A stretch of 64,000 nucleotides of DNA. It comes from JTS-RE37 sp041744575 (GTDB taxonomy: Bacteria > Bacteroidota > Bacteroidia > Flavobacteriales > Flavobacteriaceae). Each line of letters starts with the position of its first letter. The stretch's first letter is position 1. The DNA is taken from assembly GCA_041744575.1 (NCBI GenBank), contig JBGTKP010000008.1, positions 1 to 64,000 of the forward strand. The letters run 5' to 3'. A model generated the notes under the pieces. That model saw only the letters and a program-made list of their open reading frames with translations, was not told the DNA's origin and made no database searches. Shown here in pieces: positions 42,677 to 51,531 of this stretch. Made by a program: the position numbers and the translations under genes.

Positions 42677-44464
42677 ATGCCCGATATGCCCATAAAAATC
42701 CAGTTGGGGTCCCTGCCCGACACCCCCGGAGTCTATCAGTTCTATGATACGGAGGGCAAGATTTTGTATGTCGGCAAAGCCAAGAATCTTAAGAAGAGAG
42801 TTGCTTCTTATTTCACCAAGACCCATGGGAATGGCAAGACCCGCGTAATGGTGAAAAAGGTGAACTCCATCCGTCACATCGTAGTACCAACCGAATCTGA
42901 TGCCCTCCTCCTCGAGAATAACATTATAAAAATGTACCAGCCGAGATACAATGTCATGCTTAAGGATGATAAATCGTATCCATGGATTTGTATAAAAAAT
43001 GAGCCATTTCCAAGAATTTTTCCGACAAGGAAACTTATCCGTGATGGTTCAGAATATTTCGGCCCTTATACCAGTATGCGGACTGTCCATACCCTTTTGG
43101 ATCTCATCAAAAGCGTCTATTCTCTGCGGACCTGCAATTATGATCTTTCCCGGGAAAAGATTGCGTCTGGAAAATACAAGGTATGCCTCGAATTTCATCT
43201 TGGGAATTGTAAAGGTCCCTGTGAAGGGCTTCAGACACTTGAAGAGTACGACAGGCAAATCGCTGATATCCGCGAAATCATAAAGGGTAATTTTAAATCC
43301 TCTCTGGGCTTTTTCAAAAAGCAAATGAAGAGATATGCCATGGCCACACGCTTTGAGGACGCGCAAAGAATCAAGGATAAAATTGAAGTTCTTGAGAACT
43401 ACCAGGTAAAATCGACCATTGTAAATCCCAGAATCAACAATGTGGATGTCTTTAGTATTATTTCGGACCCCTCTTATGCTTATGTCAATTTCCTGCAGCT
43501 TTCCCACGGATCGATTGTTCGTTCGCACACGGTGGAAATAAAAAAGAAACTGGATGAAACAGACAAAGAATTGCTGCAACTGGCGATCATTGAACTAAGG
43601 CAGAGGTTCAGCTCGCAATCCGGGGAAGTATATGTCCCGTTCCCAATTGTAATTGCCCCCACCTTAAAGGTAACAGTACCCAAATTGGGTGATAAAAAGA
43701 AACTCATTGAGTTATCTGAAAGGAATGCCAAATTTTTCAGACAGGAAAAGTTTAACCAGATAAAAGTTATCGATCCTGACCGTCATACCAGCAGGATCAT
43801 GGCCCAGATGAAGAAGGATTTGCGTCTCTCCGAAGATCCTGTCCATATGGAATGTTTTGATAACTCCAATATTCAGGGAAGCCATCCTGTGGCGGCATGT
43901 GTGGTGTTCCGCAATGGGAAACCTGCCAAAAAGGAATATCGCCATTTTAATATCAGATCCGTCGAAGGTCCGGATGACTTCGCTTCCATGGAAGAGGTGG
44001 TTTTCAGGAGGTATCGCCGGTTGATGAATGAGGCTGCAAGCCTGCCGCAACTGGTGATCATTGACGGTGGAAAAGGGCAGCTGTCTTCGGCGATGAAAAG
44101 CCTTGAATTATTAGGATTACGCGGTAAGATAGCGATCATTGGCATCGCAAAGCGACTGGAAGAGATTTATTTTCCTGAGGACCCGATTCCGTTGTATCTT
44201 GACAAAAAATCAGAAACATTGCGCATTATCCAGCAGCTAAGGAATGAGGCCCACCGCTTTGGCATCACTTTTCACAGGAATAAACGCAGCAAGTCAGCCA
44301 TCCGTTCGGAACTGGAGGAAATTCCGGGTATTGGTGAAAAAACGGCCGGCGAACTGCTAAAAAATTTTAAATCTGTCAAGCGTGTCAGAGAAGCATCCCT
44401 TGAAGAATTATCCAAAACTGTCGGGATGGTAAAGGCAAGAACGATTTATGAAAAGTTTCATTAA
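42677..44464 (+). CDS. uvrC: Excinuclease ABC subunit C
   Basis: Makes both incisions in nucleotide excision repair with UvrAB. Domains in order: GIY-YIG nuclease (LPDTPGVYQFYD ... ILYVGKAKNLKKRVASYF, about 10-90), a Cys-containing linker (VCLEFHLGNCKGPCEG), a UVR coiled coil that contacts UvrB (FEDAQRIKDKIEVL near 235), and an RNase H-like C-terminal nuclease (MECFDNSNIQGSHPVAACVVF and VIIDGGKGQLSSA). A double helix-hairpin-helix follows (LEEIPGIGEKTAGELLKNF). Start chosen from the promoter position; the Met three codons later is equally possible. The patatin gene overlaps its end by 17 bases. Confidence 0.93.
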   Translation: MPDMPIKIQLGSLPDTPGVYQFYDTEGKILYVGKAKNLKKRVASYFTKTHGNGKTRVMVKKVNSIRHIVVPTESDALLLENNIIKMYQPRYNVMLKDDKSYPWICIKNEPFPRIFPTRKLIRDGSEYFGPYTSMRTVHTLLDLIKSVYSLRTCNYDLSREKIASGKYKVCLEFHLGNCKGPCEGLQTLEEYDRQIADIREIIKGNFKSSLGFFKKQMKRYAMATRFEDAQRIKDKIEVLENYQVKSTIVNPRINNVDVFSIISDPSYAYVNFLQLSHGSIVRSHTVEIKKKLDETDKELLQLAIIELRQRFSSQSGEVYVPFPIVIAPTLKVTVPKLGDKKKLIELSERNAKFFRQEKFNQIKVIDPDRHTSRIMAQMKKDLRLSEDPVHMECFDNSNIQGSHPVAACVVFRNGKPAKKEYRHFNIRSVEGPDDFASMEEVVFRRYRRLMNEAASLPQLVIIDGGKGQLSSAMKSLELLGLRGKIAIIGIAKRLEEIYFPEDPIPLYLDKKSETLRIIQQLRNEAHRFGITFHRNKRSKSAIRSELEEIPGIGEKTAGELLKNFKSVKRVREASLEELSKTVGMVKARTIYEKFH

Positions 44465-46748
44465 TCCCATGGGCAATTATCCCGTACATAGAGCTGCCCG
44501 GCTAATGGTGGTGCTCTTGCTTTGCCTATTCACCAGATTACAAGGTCAGGAGAAATCCGGTGATTTAAAGGTGGGACTGGTTCTCAGCGGAGGCGGTGCC
44601 AAGGGCCTGGCTCATATTGGAGCTTTAAAGGTCATAGAGGAGGCCGGGGTCAAGATAGATTATATCGGGGGTACCAGTATGGGCGCCATAGTGGGAGCCC
44701 TGTATGCTGCAGGCTATTCCGCCAGGGAACTCGATTCCATTTTTCAAAGCACCGATTTTACCAGCCTGATCCAGGATAACCTTCCCAGGAGTGCAAAAAC
44801 CTTTTATGAAAAGGAGGATTCAGAACGATATGCCCTTACCCTGCCATTCACCAATTTTAAAATTTCATTTCCCCAGGCTATTTCCGGAGGACAGAATATT
44901 TATAATGAACTGGTCCGATTGCTATACCATGTAAAGGATATCAATGATTTTGACGCCCTGCCCATTCCTTTTTTCTGTATTGCCACCGATGTGGAAACCG
45001 GCAAGGAAATCCTGCTGGACAAAGGTTATTTGCCTGAGGCTATATTAGCCAGCGGCACCTTCCCTTCCCTTTTTGAACCGGCCGAAGTGGATGGCAAGAT
45101 CCTGATCGACGGGGGAGTGTTGAATAACTATCCAGTGAAGGAAGTTAAAGGGATGGGAGCCAATTTTATTGTCGGGGTTGACGTACAGCATGGTTTGCGC
45201 GACCGTGAATCGCTCTTATCTGCCACAGAGGTGTTGCTTCAGATCAACAATTACAGGACAGTGGGGGTGATGAAAGAAAAATCGGCCCTTACGGACATTT
45301 ATATTAAACCGGATATGGAAGCCTTTTCCGTCATCGATTTTAATCTCAAGGAGCGGATCATTGAGAGTGGGGAGGAAGCCGCCAGAAAGCAACTGCAGGC
45401 ATTGCGGGATCTGGCTGCCAGACAACCATCTTCTGAGGAGAAAAAAGTGTCTATTCCCTCTAAGCAAACCATTATAGTAAACCGTTTGGTCATAAGCGGC
45501 AATAATAATTATACCCGGTCCTATGTCAAAGGGAAACTGAGATTCAACCTGGCAGACGAGATTACATTTGACAAACTGCAACAGGGAATAAGCAACCTGG
45601 CTGCTACGGGGAACTTTCAGACCATCAGGTATGAGTTGGTCTCCAATGGGATCGGTGAAGACCTCATTCTGAAGCTCAGGGAAAATCCAAACAAGACTTT
45701 TCTTCGGATTGCAGCACATTACGACGATTTATACAAAAGTGCCGCCCTGATCAACCTGACCAAAAAGAATGTTTTATTGAGTGACGACGCGGCATCGTTC
45801 GATTTTATTCTCGGGGACAATGTGCGGTACAATTTCCAGTATTACGTGGATAAGGGTTTTTATTGGAGCCTGGGGATCAATTCCCGACTTAATGAATTTA
45901 CACGCGAGATTGACTACGGCGTCATTCAATCAAATTTCGAAGTGCCACCCAATCCCAATATCAACAATATCAATCTGGAAGTTTCGGATATTACCAACCA
46001 GATATACCTGCAAACCGTCCTTCAGGAAGAATTCGCCTTTATACTTGGCATGGAACACAAGTTTTTGAAATACAGCACCACCACTCTAGGCGAAATCCAG
46101 GATACAGACGGACAGGTAAACGCACCACCGGCAGTAACGCGTACCATTTTCGAGAAAAGCAATTACCTGAGCACCTATGGAAGATTGCTTCTGGACACCT
46201 ATGATGACAAGTATTTTCCAACGAAGGGACTTTATTTTAACGGCGATTTTCACTTTTATCTATTGTCCTCAGACTTCAATGATAATTTCAGGAAGTTTTC
46301 TATTGCCAAGGCAAGAATGGGTGCCGCTTTCCCTATCATCGGCCCGCTTTCATTCAACCTTGAGACGGAAGGCGGTTTTAAACTGGGTACCTCCGGGGTG
46401 TCATCCCTGGATTTCGTCCTTGGGGGATATGGCAATAATCTCATCAACAATTTTGTGCCCTTCCTGGGATATGACTTTGTCAGCCTACCCGGCAATAGCT
46501 ATGTAAAAGCCTCCGGTCAGCTCGACTTTGAATTTGCATCAAAGAACCACTTGCTTTTCGCTGCCAATTACAGCAATGTTGCCGATGACCTCTTCCGAAC
46601 AGGGGAATGGTTCACAGGGCCTACCTATTCCGGTTATGGCCTGGGCTATGGCTGGGATTCATTTTTCGGGCCGGTACAGCTAATGTATTCATGGTCACCA
46701 GAGGTTAGGAAAAGCAACCTGTTCATCTCTGTAGGCTATTGGTTCTGA
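44448..46748 (+). CDS. Patatin-POTRA-outer membrane barrel protein (type Vd-like)
   Basis: Predicted secreted phospholipase fused to its own Omp85-like transporter. After a signal peptide (about 18-33) comes a patatin domain: oxyanion motif SGGGAKG at 47-53, nucleophile Ser77 in GTSMG, and the catalytic Asp near 220 in IDGGVLNNYP. Then a POTRA domain (about 345-415, VNRLVISGNNNYTRSYVKGK ... LAATGNFQTIRY) and a 16-strand-type barrel to the C-terminal Phe (VGYWF). All parts of the Ser-Asp dyad are present, so lipase activity is likely. The architecture resembles PlpD of Pseudomonas. Start overlaps uvrC; a Met nine codons later is possible. Confidence 0.9.
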   Translation: MKSFINPMGNYPVHRAARLMVVLLLCLFTRLQGQEKSGDLKVGLVLSGGGAKGLAHIGALKVIEEAGVKIDYIGGTSMGAIVGALYAAGYSARELDSIFQSTDFTSLIQDNLPRSAKTFYEKEDSERYALTLPFTNFKISFPQAISGGQNIYNELVRLLYHVKDINDFDALPIPFFCIATDVETGKEILLDKGYLPEAILASGTFPSLFEPAEVDGKILIDGGVLNNYPVKEVKGMGANFIVGVDVQHGLRDRESLLSATEVLLQINNYRTVGVMKEKSALTDIYIKPDMEAFSVIDFNLKERIIESGEEAARKQLQALRDLAARQPSSEEKKVSIPSKQTIIVNRLVISGNNNYTRSYVKGKLRFNLADEITFDKLQQGISNLAATGNFQTIRYELVSNGIGEDLILKLRENPNKTFLRIAAHYDDLYKSAALINLTKKNVLLSDDAASFDFILGDNVRYNFQYYVDKGFYWSLGINSRLNEFTREIDYGVIQSNFEVPPNPNINNINLEVSDITNQIYLQTVLQEEFAFILGMEHKFLKYSTTTLGEIQDTDGQVNAPPAVTRTIFEKSNYLSTYGRLLLDTYDDKYFPTKGLYFNGDFHFYLLSSDFNDNFRKFSIAKARMGAAFPIIGPLSFNLETEGGFKLGTSGVSSLDFVLGGYGNNLINNFVPFLGYDFVSLPGNSYVKASGQLDFEFASKNHLLFAANYSNVADDLFRTGEWFTGPTYSGYGLGYGWDSFFGPVQLMYSWSPEVRKSNLFISVGYWF

Positions 46749-46953
46749 CCATTTCAAATGCTTTATCCCTCACTTTGTTCCCGCACAGACCTGAATTGGA
46801 TGGCTAATCGGGTTTATGCGCGTTTTTTTTCCGATATTTGCAGAACCACGGCAAACATATTTTCATCAATAATTCCGTGGGGAATCAGGAATACTTGCCG
46901 GACGATCCGGCTTCTCAGGTAATCCCAAACTAACTTCTACAATTCACGATACC

Positions 46954-48096
46954 ATGTCTCTATCAGATAGTACCTCCCTTCACTTGCCAAAGGAAAATCC
47001 AGAGGCCGAGGATTTTTTGCCTTTACTGGGAACAGATTATGTCGAACTTTATGTAGGGAACGCCAAGCAGGCCGCCTTTTATTACATGACTGCCTGGGGT
47101 TTTCAGCCATTGGCTTATGCCGGGCTGGAGACCGGCATTAAGGATAGGGTATCCTATGTGCTTCAACAGGATAAGATCCGCCTGGTCCTTACCTCTCCGT
47201 TAATTTCGGGCGGTGACATCAATCGACATATAGATGCCCATGGGGATGGTGTAAAAGCTATTGCACTTTGGGTTGATGATGCCTCGGCAAGTTTCAGGGA
47301 AACCACTTCGAGAGGCGCGGTTCCTTATTTCGAACCCAAAAACCTGTCCGATGATGACGGAGTGGTGACCCTTTCAGGAATCCACACTTATGGGGAAACC
47401 GTCCATGTATTTGTGGAACGACGCGATTATCATGGCGTCTTTATGCCGGGTTACCGGAGATGGGATCCTCTCTATCAGCCTCAAAATGTCGGTCTGAAAT
47501 ATATTGACCATATGGTGGGTAATGTGGGCTGGAACGAAATGAACAAATGGTGCGAGTTTTATGCCCGTGTTATGGGTTTTGCCCAGCTGGTTTCATTTGA
47601 CGACAAGGATATTTCAACAGAATACACCGCGCTGATGAGCAAAGTCATGAGCAATGGGAACGGACGGATTAAATTCCCTATCAACGAACCTGCCGATGGG
47701 CGGAAAAAATCCCAGATAGAGGAATATATTCAATTTTACAACGGGGCAGGGGTGCAACATATGGCCATGGCTACCGACAATATCATTTCCACAGTAACAG
47801 CCCTGCGGGACAGAGGCGTCGAATTCCTGAAGGTGCCTGTATCCTATTATGAAGATGTCCTGGACAGGGTCGGGGAAATTGATGAGGAACTTGAACCCCT
47901 TCGCGACCTGGGGATTCTCATTGACAGGGATGAGGAAGGCTATCTGTTGCAAATATTTACGAAACCTGTACTTGACCGCCCTACCATGTTTATTGAACTT
48001 ATACAACGCAAGGGTGCCAGGTCATTCGGGAAAGGAAATTTTAAAGCGCTTTTCGAAGCCATTGAAAGAGAGCAGGAGCTACGGGGCAATCTTTAA
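46954..48096 (+). CDS. hppD: 4-hydroxyphenylpyruvate dioxygenase
   Basis: Fe(II) enzyme that converts 4-hydroxyphenylpyruvate to homogentisate in tyrosine breakdown. Two vicinal-oxygen-chelate domains. Metal ligands are seen as His in KYIDHMVGNV (about 188), His in GVQHMAMAT (about 270), and Glu in TMFIELIQR (about 350). The C-terminal gate helix (GKGNFKALFEAIEREQ) is intact. Homogentisate dioxygenase, which often neighbours this gene, is not in the window. Single gene; the small-RNA candidate follows 120 bases after the stop. Confidence 0.95.
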   Translation: MSLSDSTSLHLPKENPEAEDFLPLLGTDYVELYVGNAKQAAFYYMTAWGFQPLAYAGLETGIKDRVSYVLQQDKIRLVLTSPLISGGDINRHIDAHGDGVKAIALWVDDASASFRETTSRGAVPYFEPKNLSDDDGVVTLSGIHTYGETVHVFVERRDYHGVFMPGYRRWDPLYQPQNVGLKYIDHMVGNVGWNEMNKWCEFYARVMGFAQLVSFDDKDISTEYTALMSKVMSNGNGRIKFPINEPADGRKKSQIEEYIQFYNGAGVQHMAMATDNIISTVTALRDRGVEFLKVPVSYYEDVLDRVGEIDEELEPLRDLGILIDRDEEGYLLQIFTKPVLDRPTMFIELIQRKGARSFGKGNFKALFEAIEREQELRGNL

Positions 48097-48180
48097 CCGG
48101 CAGATCTCTTAACGAATTCTAAAAATCATATCTGGAAACCTAAAGTAATGTTAAGTCGAGCGTTAAAGTACGTTAAAACG

Positions 48181-48212
48181 TTTCCGCTTCATTCTCCCTT
48201 GTATTAAATTTG
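48181..48212 (+). promoter_or_regulatory. Promoter of the small-RNA candidate
   Basis: TTTC (48181-48184), 20-base spacer, exact -7 TAAATTTG (48205-48212). Transcription would begin near 48218, exactly where the first hairpin starts. Confidence 0.55.
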
Positions 48213-48217
48213 GATCA

Positions 48218-48320
48218 AATAAGGGGTGGTTCCCTTATTACTTTAAGTATTGGTTTTTCATAATTTAAAGTTTGGTTGGTTATTTAGGAAAAGCCCTGAC
48301 ATCCGTTAGGGCTTTTTTTT
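48218..48320 (+). ncRNA. Small-RNA candidate, three hairpins, own promoter and terminator
   Basis: About 100 bases with strong order. Hairpin 1 is AATAAGGG/CCCTTATT (48218-48239, 6-base loop). Hairpin 2 is ACTTTAA/TTAAAGT (48240-48271, 18-base loop). A U-rich single strand with GTTGGTTATT follows, and a terminator stem AAAGCCCT/AGGGCTTT (48290-48315) ends in eight T. A Bacteroidota promoter sits just upstream. There is no open frame. The bases at 48268-48284 match the other candidate at 18919-18935 in 15 of 17 positions. It could instead be a structured 3' end of hppD, but the internal promoter and abutting hairpins favour a separate RNA. Rfam models for Bacteroidota RNAs (6S-Flavo, Flavo-1) are the natural test. 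Confidence 0.55.
48290..48320 (+). terminator. Intrinsic terminator of the small-RNA candidate
   Basis: Eight-pair GC-rich stem with a 10-base loop and eight T. It would also stop read-through from hppD. Confidence 0.8.
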
Positions 48321-48425
48321 ATGGATTCCCCGCTTTTATCTTTCAAACTTCGTATATACTGTCAATGTCGTGTATGGGACCTGCACAATACTTTGGAACA
48401 AAGTTTGTTTAAGTTAGGGTACGCC

Positions 48426-48458
48426 CTTGGTACGTTGTGGATGTTTTTAATATTTTTG
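48426..48458 (+). promoter_or_regulatory. Promoter of the DUF3108-kynA-M23-pgi operon
   Basis: CTTG (48426-48429), 21-base spacer, exact -7 TATTTTTG (48451-48458), 20 bases before the first ATG of the operon. Confidence 0.6.
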
Positions 48459-48477
48459 AATTGAAAAATAAGTAGGG

Positions 48478-49275
48478 ATGAAGAGAATAATTACACTTTT
48501 CATATTGCTCCTCAGTGTTGGAACTCCTGCCCAGGACGGTAGAGATCCGGGCCTGAAATCGGGCGCCTTTAAGGCCGGTGAATGGTTGAAATTCCGTCTT
48601 CACTACGGACTTCTGAACGCGAGTTATGCTACCCTGCAGGTACAATCGGCTCAAATCAGGGGTGTCCCCGTTTACCATGTCGTCGGGAAGGGTAAAACGT
48701 CTGGTTTTGCGAGTATTTTTTTTAAAGTGGATGATACTTACGAAAGTTATTTTGGAAAAAAAGATGGTAAGCCATATCGGTTTGTGCGTAAAATTGATGA
48801 AGGGGGTTATACCAAGGATGTCGAAATAAATTTCGATCATGAAAAGGATGTCGCCATCCTGGATGATAAGAAAAACAATAAAAAGTTTAAATTCGCCCTG
48901 CAGGACAGTATTCAGGATCTCATCTCTGCTTTTTATTACTTAAGGAACAATTATGAAGCAAAAAACCTCAAGGCCGGAGATACTATAGAACTTAAAATGC
49001 TTTACGATAATGATGGTATCTTTAAGTTTAAATTAAAATACATTGGAAAGGAAATTCTGCGGACAAAATTCGGAAAGGTTGAATGCCTTAGGTTCCGGCC
49101 CTATGTCCAATCCGGTCGTATTTTTAAGGAGCAGGAGAGTTTGTCCCTCTGGGTTTCCAATGATCTTAACAAAATACCCATCCGCATTAAGGCTGATCTC
49201 ACAGTTGGTTCTATCAAAGCGGATCTTGATGGCTATAACGGGCTTAAAAATCAGTTCAAGATTATAATGGAGTGA
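48478..49275 (+). CDS. DUF3108 family secreted protein
   Basis: Signal peptide (residues 1-19, ending GTPAQDG), no lipobox, so periplasmic or outer-membrane associated. The rest is the DUF3108 beta-rich domain: GEWLKFRLHYGLLNASYATLQV at its start, YHVVGKGKTSGFASIFFKVDDTYESYF, then DLISAFYYLRN and LWVSNDLNKIPIRIKADL. The domain forms a lipocalin-like shell in related proteins; function unknown. It leads a tightly packed operon, six bases ahead of kynA. Confidence 0.85.
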   Translation: MKRIITLFILLLSVGTPAQDGRDPGLKSGAFKAGEWLKFRLHYGLLNASYATLQVQSAQIRGVPVYHVVGKGKTSGFASIFFKVDDTYESYFGKKDGKPYRFVRKIDEGGYTKDVEINFDHEKDVAILDDKKNNKKFKFALQDSIQDLISAFYYLRNNYEAKNLKAGDTIELKMLYDNDGIFKFKLKYIGKEILRTKFGKVECLRFRPYVQSGRIFKEQESLSLWVSNDLNKIPIRIKADLTVGSIKADLDGYNGLKNQFKIIME

Positions 49276-49281
49276 ACAGGA

Positions 49282-50250
49282 ATGAAAGACAAGGGGCATA
49301 TTGAATCCCAGATCTACAAATTGCAGGAGAAGTATAAGGATTCCGGACAGGACCTGAGTTCTTATCTTGATGGTTTGCTCTACCAGCGCTATCTTACCTA
49401 CTGGGATTATATTCACCTCGACACTTTGCTAAGCCTCCAGGTCCCAAGAACCCATTTTCCGGATGAGCAGGTCTTTATCATGTACCATCAGATCACGGAG
49501 CTCTACTTCAAACTTATCTTGCATGAGCAGCAGCAGATCGTTGATGATAAATCTCAGAATATATCTTTTTTTACCGAGAAACTGGACCGTATAAATAATT
49601 ATTACAAGGCCCTTATATCATCTTTCAGCATTATGATACGCGGGATGGAAAAAGAGCAATTCCTCCAGTTCCGCATGGCCTTGCTCCCGGCCAGTGGTTT
49701 CCAGTCTGCCCAGTACCGTATGATCGAGATCTATGCCACACCTCTTATCAATCTGCTTCCCCCTCAGGATCGTTTGCGGTTTTCACCGGATACCCCACTG
49801 GAAGAACTGTATGAACATATCTACTGGAAAAAAGGCGCTACGGATCTGCATACCGGCGAAAAAACCCTGACACTTAAACAATTCGAATACCGGTATACCC
49901 CCAGGTTTATTCGTTTGGCGAGGCAGGTGAAAGACCAGACTATCTATCACAAGTACATGCAGTTGCCGGGAAAGGGCAAACATAATAAAGCCCTTCTGGA
50001 TGCGTTAAAGAAGATGGATATCAATGCAAACATCAACTGGCCTCTGATGCATATGGGTTCGGCCCATCGTTATCTCCAAAAGGAACATAAGCCAATAGAG
50101 GCTACAGGAGGAACCAACTGGCGGGAGTATTTACCCCCGAGTTTTCAGAATATTATATTCTATCCGGACATACATTCAAATGAAGCGTTAAATAATTGGG
50201 GAAAACAATGGGTAGACCATATCTTTAACCCTGAAAAAATCAAGTACTGA
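49282..50250 (+). CDS. kynA: Tryptophan 2,3-dioxygenase
   Basis: Haem enzyme for the first step of tryptophan breakdown, giving N-formylkynurenine. The distal-pocket motif MYHQITELYFKLILHEQQQI (about 68-87) contains the conserved catalytic His. SGFQSAQYRMIE carries the substrate-contacting residues, and the C-terminal region NWPLMHMGSAHRYLQ includes the haem-ligating His and substrate-loop segments. Length of 322 fits Bacteroidota forms. The two-base gap to the M23 gene and six-base gap from DUF3108 show cotranscription with functionally unrelated genes. 3-hydroxyanthranilate dioxygenase elsewhere in the window extends the pathway. Confidence 0.95.
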   Translation: MKDKGHIESQIYKLQEKYKDSGQDLSSYLDGLLYQRYLTYWDYIHLDTLLSLQVPRTHFPDEQVFIMYHQITELYFKLILHEQQQIVDDKSQNISFFTEKLDRINNYYKALISSFSIMIRGMEKEQFLQFRMALLPASGFQSAQYRMIEIYATPLINLLPPQDRLRFSPDTPLEELYEHIYWKKGATDLHTGEKTLTLKQFEYRYTPRFIRLARQVKDQTIYHKYMQLPGKGKHNKALLDALKKMDINANINWPLMHMGSAHRYLQKEHKPIEATGGTNWREYLPPSFQNIIFYPDIHSNEALNNWGKQWVDHIFNPEKIKY

Positions 50251-50252
50251 CC

Positions 50253-51527
50253 ATGCAAAAATTATGGGGCACTCTCATGGCACTGAGCCTTTTATTCTCA
50301 TGTAAGGAAGAGCAAAAACCACTACCGGCGGAAAAAATGACCGCCGGGATCGAGGTAGTAAAAGAACCTGTAACCTATAAAAAATATGGGTTCGATCTGA
50401 ACAATTTCAGTGTGGTCCATGATACGGTCAGGAACGGGGACAGTTTCGGGGAGCTGATGCTCAGAAACCGGGTAGAATATCCCAAAATCGCAAAAATCAC
50501 TGAATCTTACAGAGATACCTTTGATGTGCGTAAGATCCGGGTTGGCAAACCTTATATGATCCTCAAATCCAAAGACTCTCTGGCATCCGGGCAGGTCTTT
50601 ATTTATGAAAATGACCCCGTAAATTATACGGTGATAGATTTCAGGGATTCCGTAGTGGCTTACAGGAAACAAAAGGAAGTTAAATATGTACTCAGAGAAG
50701 CTTCCGGGATCATTGAAACTTCTTTGTCCGAAGCGCTCCTGGATCAGCAAATAGATTACAGCATCACCCATAATTTGTCTGAAATTTACGCTTGGACCAT
50801 TGATTTTTTCCACCTCTCAAGAGGAGATAAATTCAAGGTGATTTATAAGGAAAAATATATAAATGACAGCATTTATGCCGGTTCGGAGCCAATCGAGGCT
50901 GCCTATTTCGAGCACAATGGCAAACCCCTGTATGCCTTTGCCTATCAGAATGAAGAGGTGAGAAATATCACGGAATATTTTGATGAAGCGGCCAATAACC
51001 TGCGTCGGACTTTCCTGAGAGCACCGGTGGAATTTGGAAGGATTTCATCAAAGTATAACCTGAAAAGGAGGATTCGCTATTACGGTTATAAGGTGAGGCC
51101 CCATAAGGGAACAGACTATGCGGCTCCGATCGGAACACCGATTTTGGCCACGGCAAATGGTACTGTTGTTGAATCTACCCGAAAGGGAGGTAATGGAAAA
51201 TATGTCAAAATCAAACACAATGGCACTTACAGTACCCAATACCTTCATATGCGGAAGCAAAAGGTGAAAAAGGGAGATTATGTACGCCAGGGAGATGTCA
51301 TCGGTTGGATTGGAATGACCGGGAATAGCGGTGGTCCCCATGTATGTTACCGCTTCTGGAGAAATGGAGTACAAGTTGACCCGCTGCGCGAAAAATTACC
51401 GGCGGCCGAACCACTTGACGAATCGCTACGACCTTCATACTTTGAATTTATTAACCCGGTGAAGACGCAACTGGATTGCATCGCCTTCCCGATACAACCT
51501 GAGGAAGAAATTGTAACTCTCAACTGA
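50253..51527 (+). CDS. M23 family peptidoglycan metallopeptidase, lipoprotein
   Basis: Lipobox LLFSC (about 12-16), so lipid-anchored in the envelope. A long N-terminal region (about 30-270) carries an OapA/LysM-like segment (DTVRNGDSFGELMLRNRV) and a beta-rich middle. The C-terminal LytM domain has the zinc ligands HKGTDYAAP (His and Asp), the H-x-M of TQYLHMRK, and GGPHVCYRFWRNG. It should cut peptide cross-links or act with cell-division amidases. Third gene of the operon; pgi starts four bases later. Confidence 0.92.
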   Translation: MQKLWGTLMALSLLFSCKEEQKPLPAEKMTAGIEVVKEPVTYKKYGFDLNNFSVVHDTVRNGDSFGELMLRNRVEYPKIAKITESYRDTFDVRKIRVGKPYMILKSKDSLASGQVFIYENDPVNYTVIDFRDSVVAYRKQKEVKYVLREASGIIETSLSEALLDQQIDYSITHNLSEIYAWTIDFFHLSRGDKFKVIYKEKYINDSIYAGSEPIEAAYFEHNGKPLYAFAYQNEEVRNITEYFDEAANNLRRTFLRAPVEFGRISSKYNLKRRIRYYGYKVRPHKGTDYAAPIGTPILATANGTVVESTRKGGNGKYVKIKHNGTYSTQYLHMRKQKVKKGDYVRQGDVIGWIGMTGNSGGPHVCYRFWRNGVQVDPLREKLPAAEPLDESLRPSYFEFINPVKTQLDCIAFPIQPEEEIVTLN

Positions 51528-51531
51528 TAGC

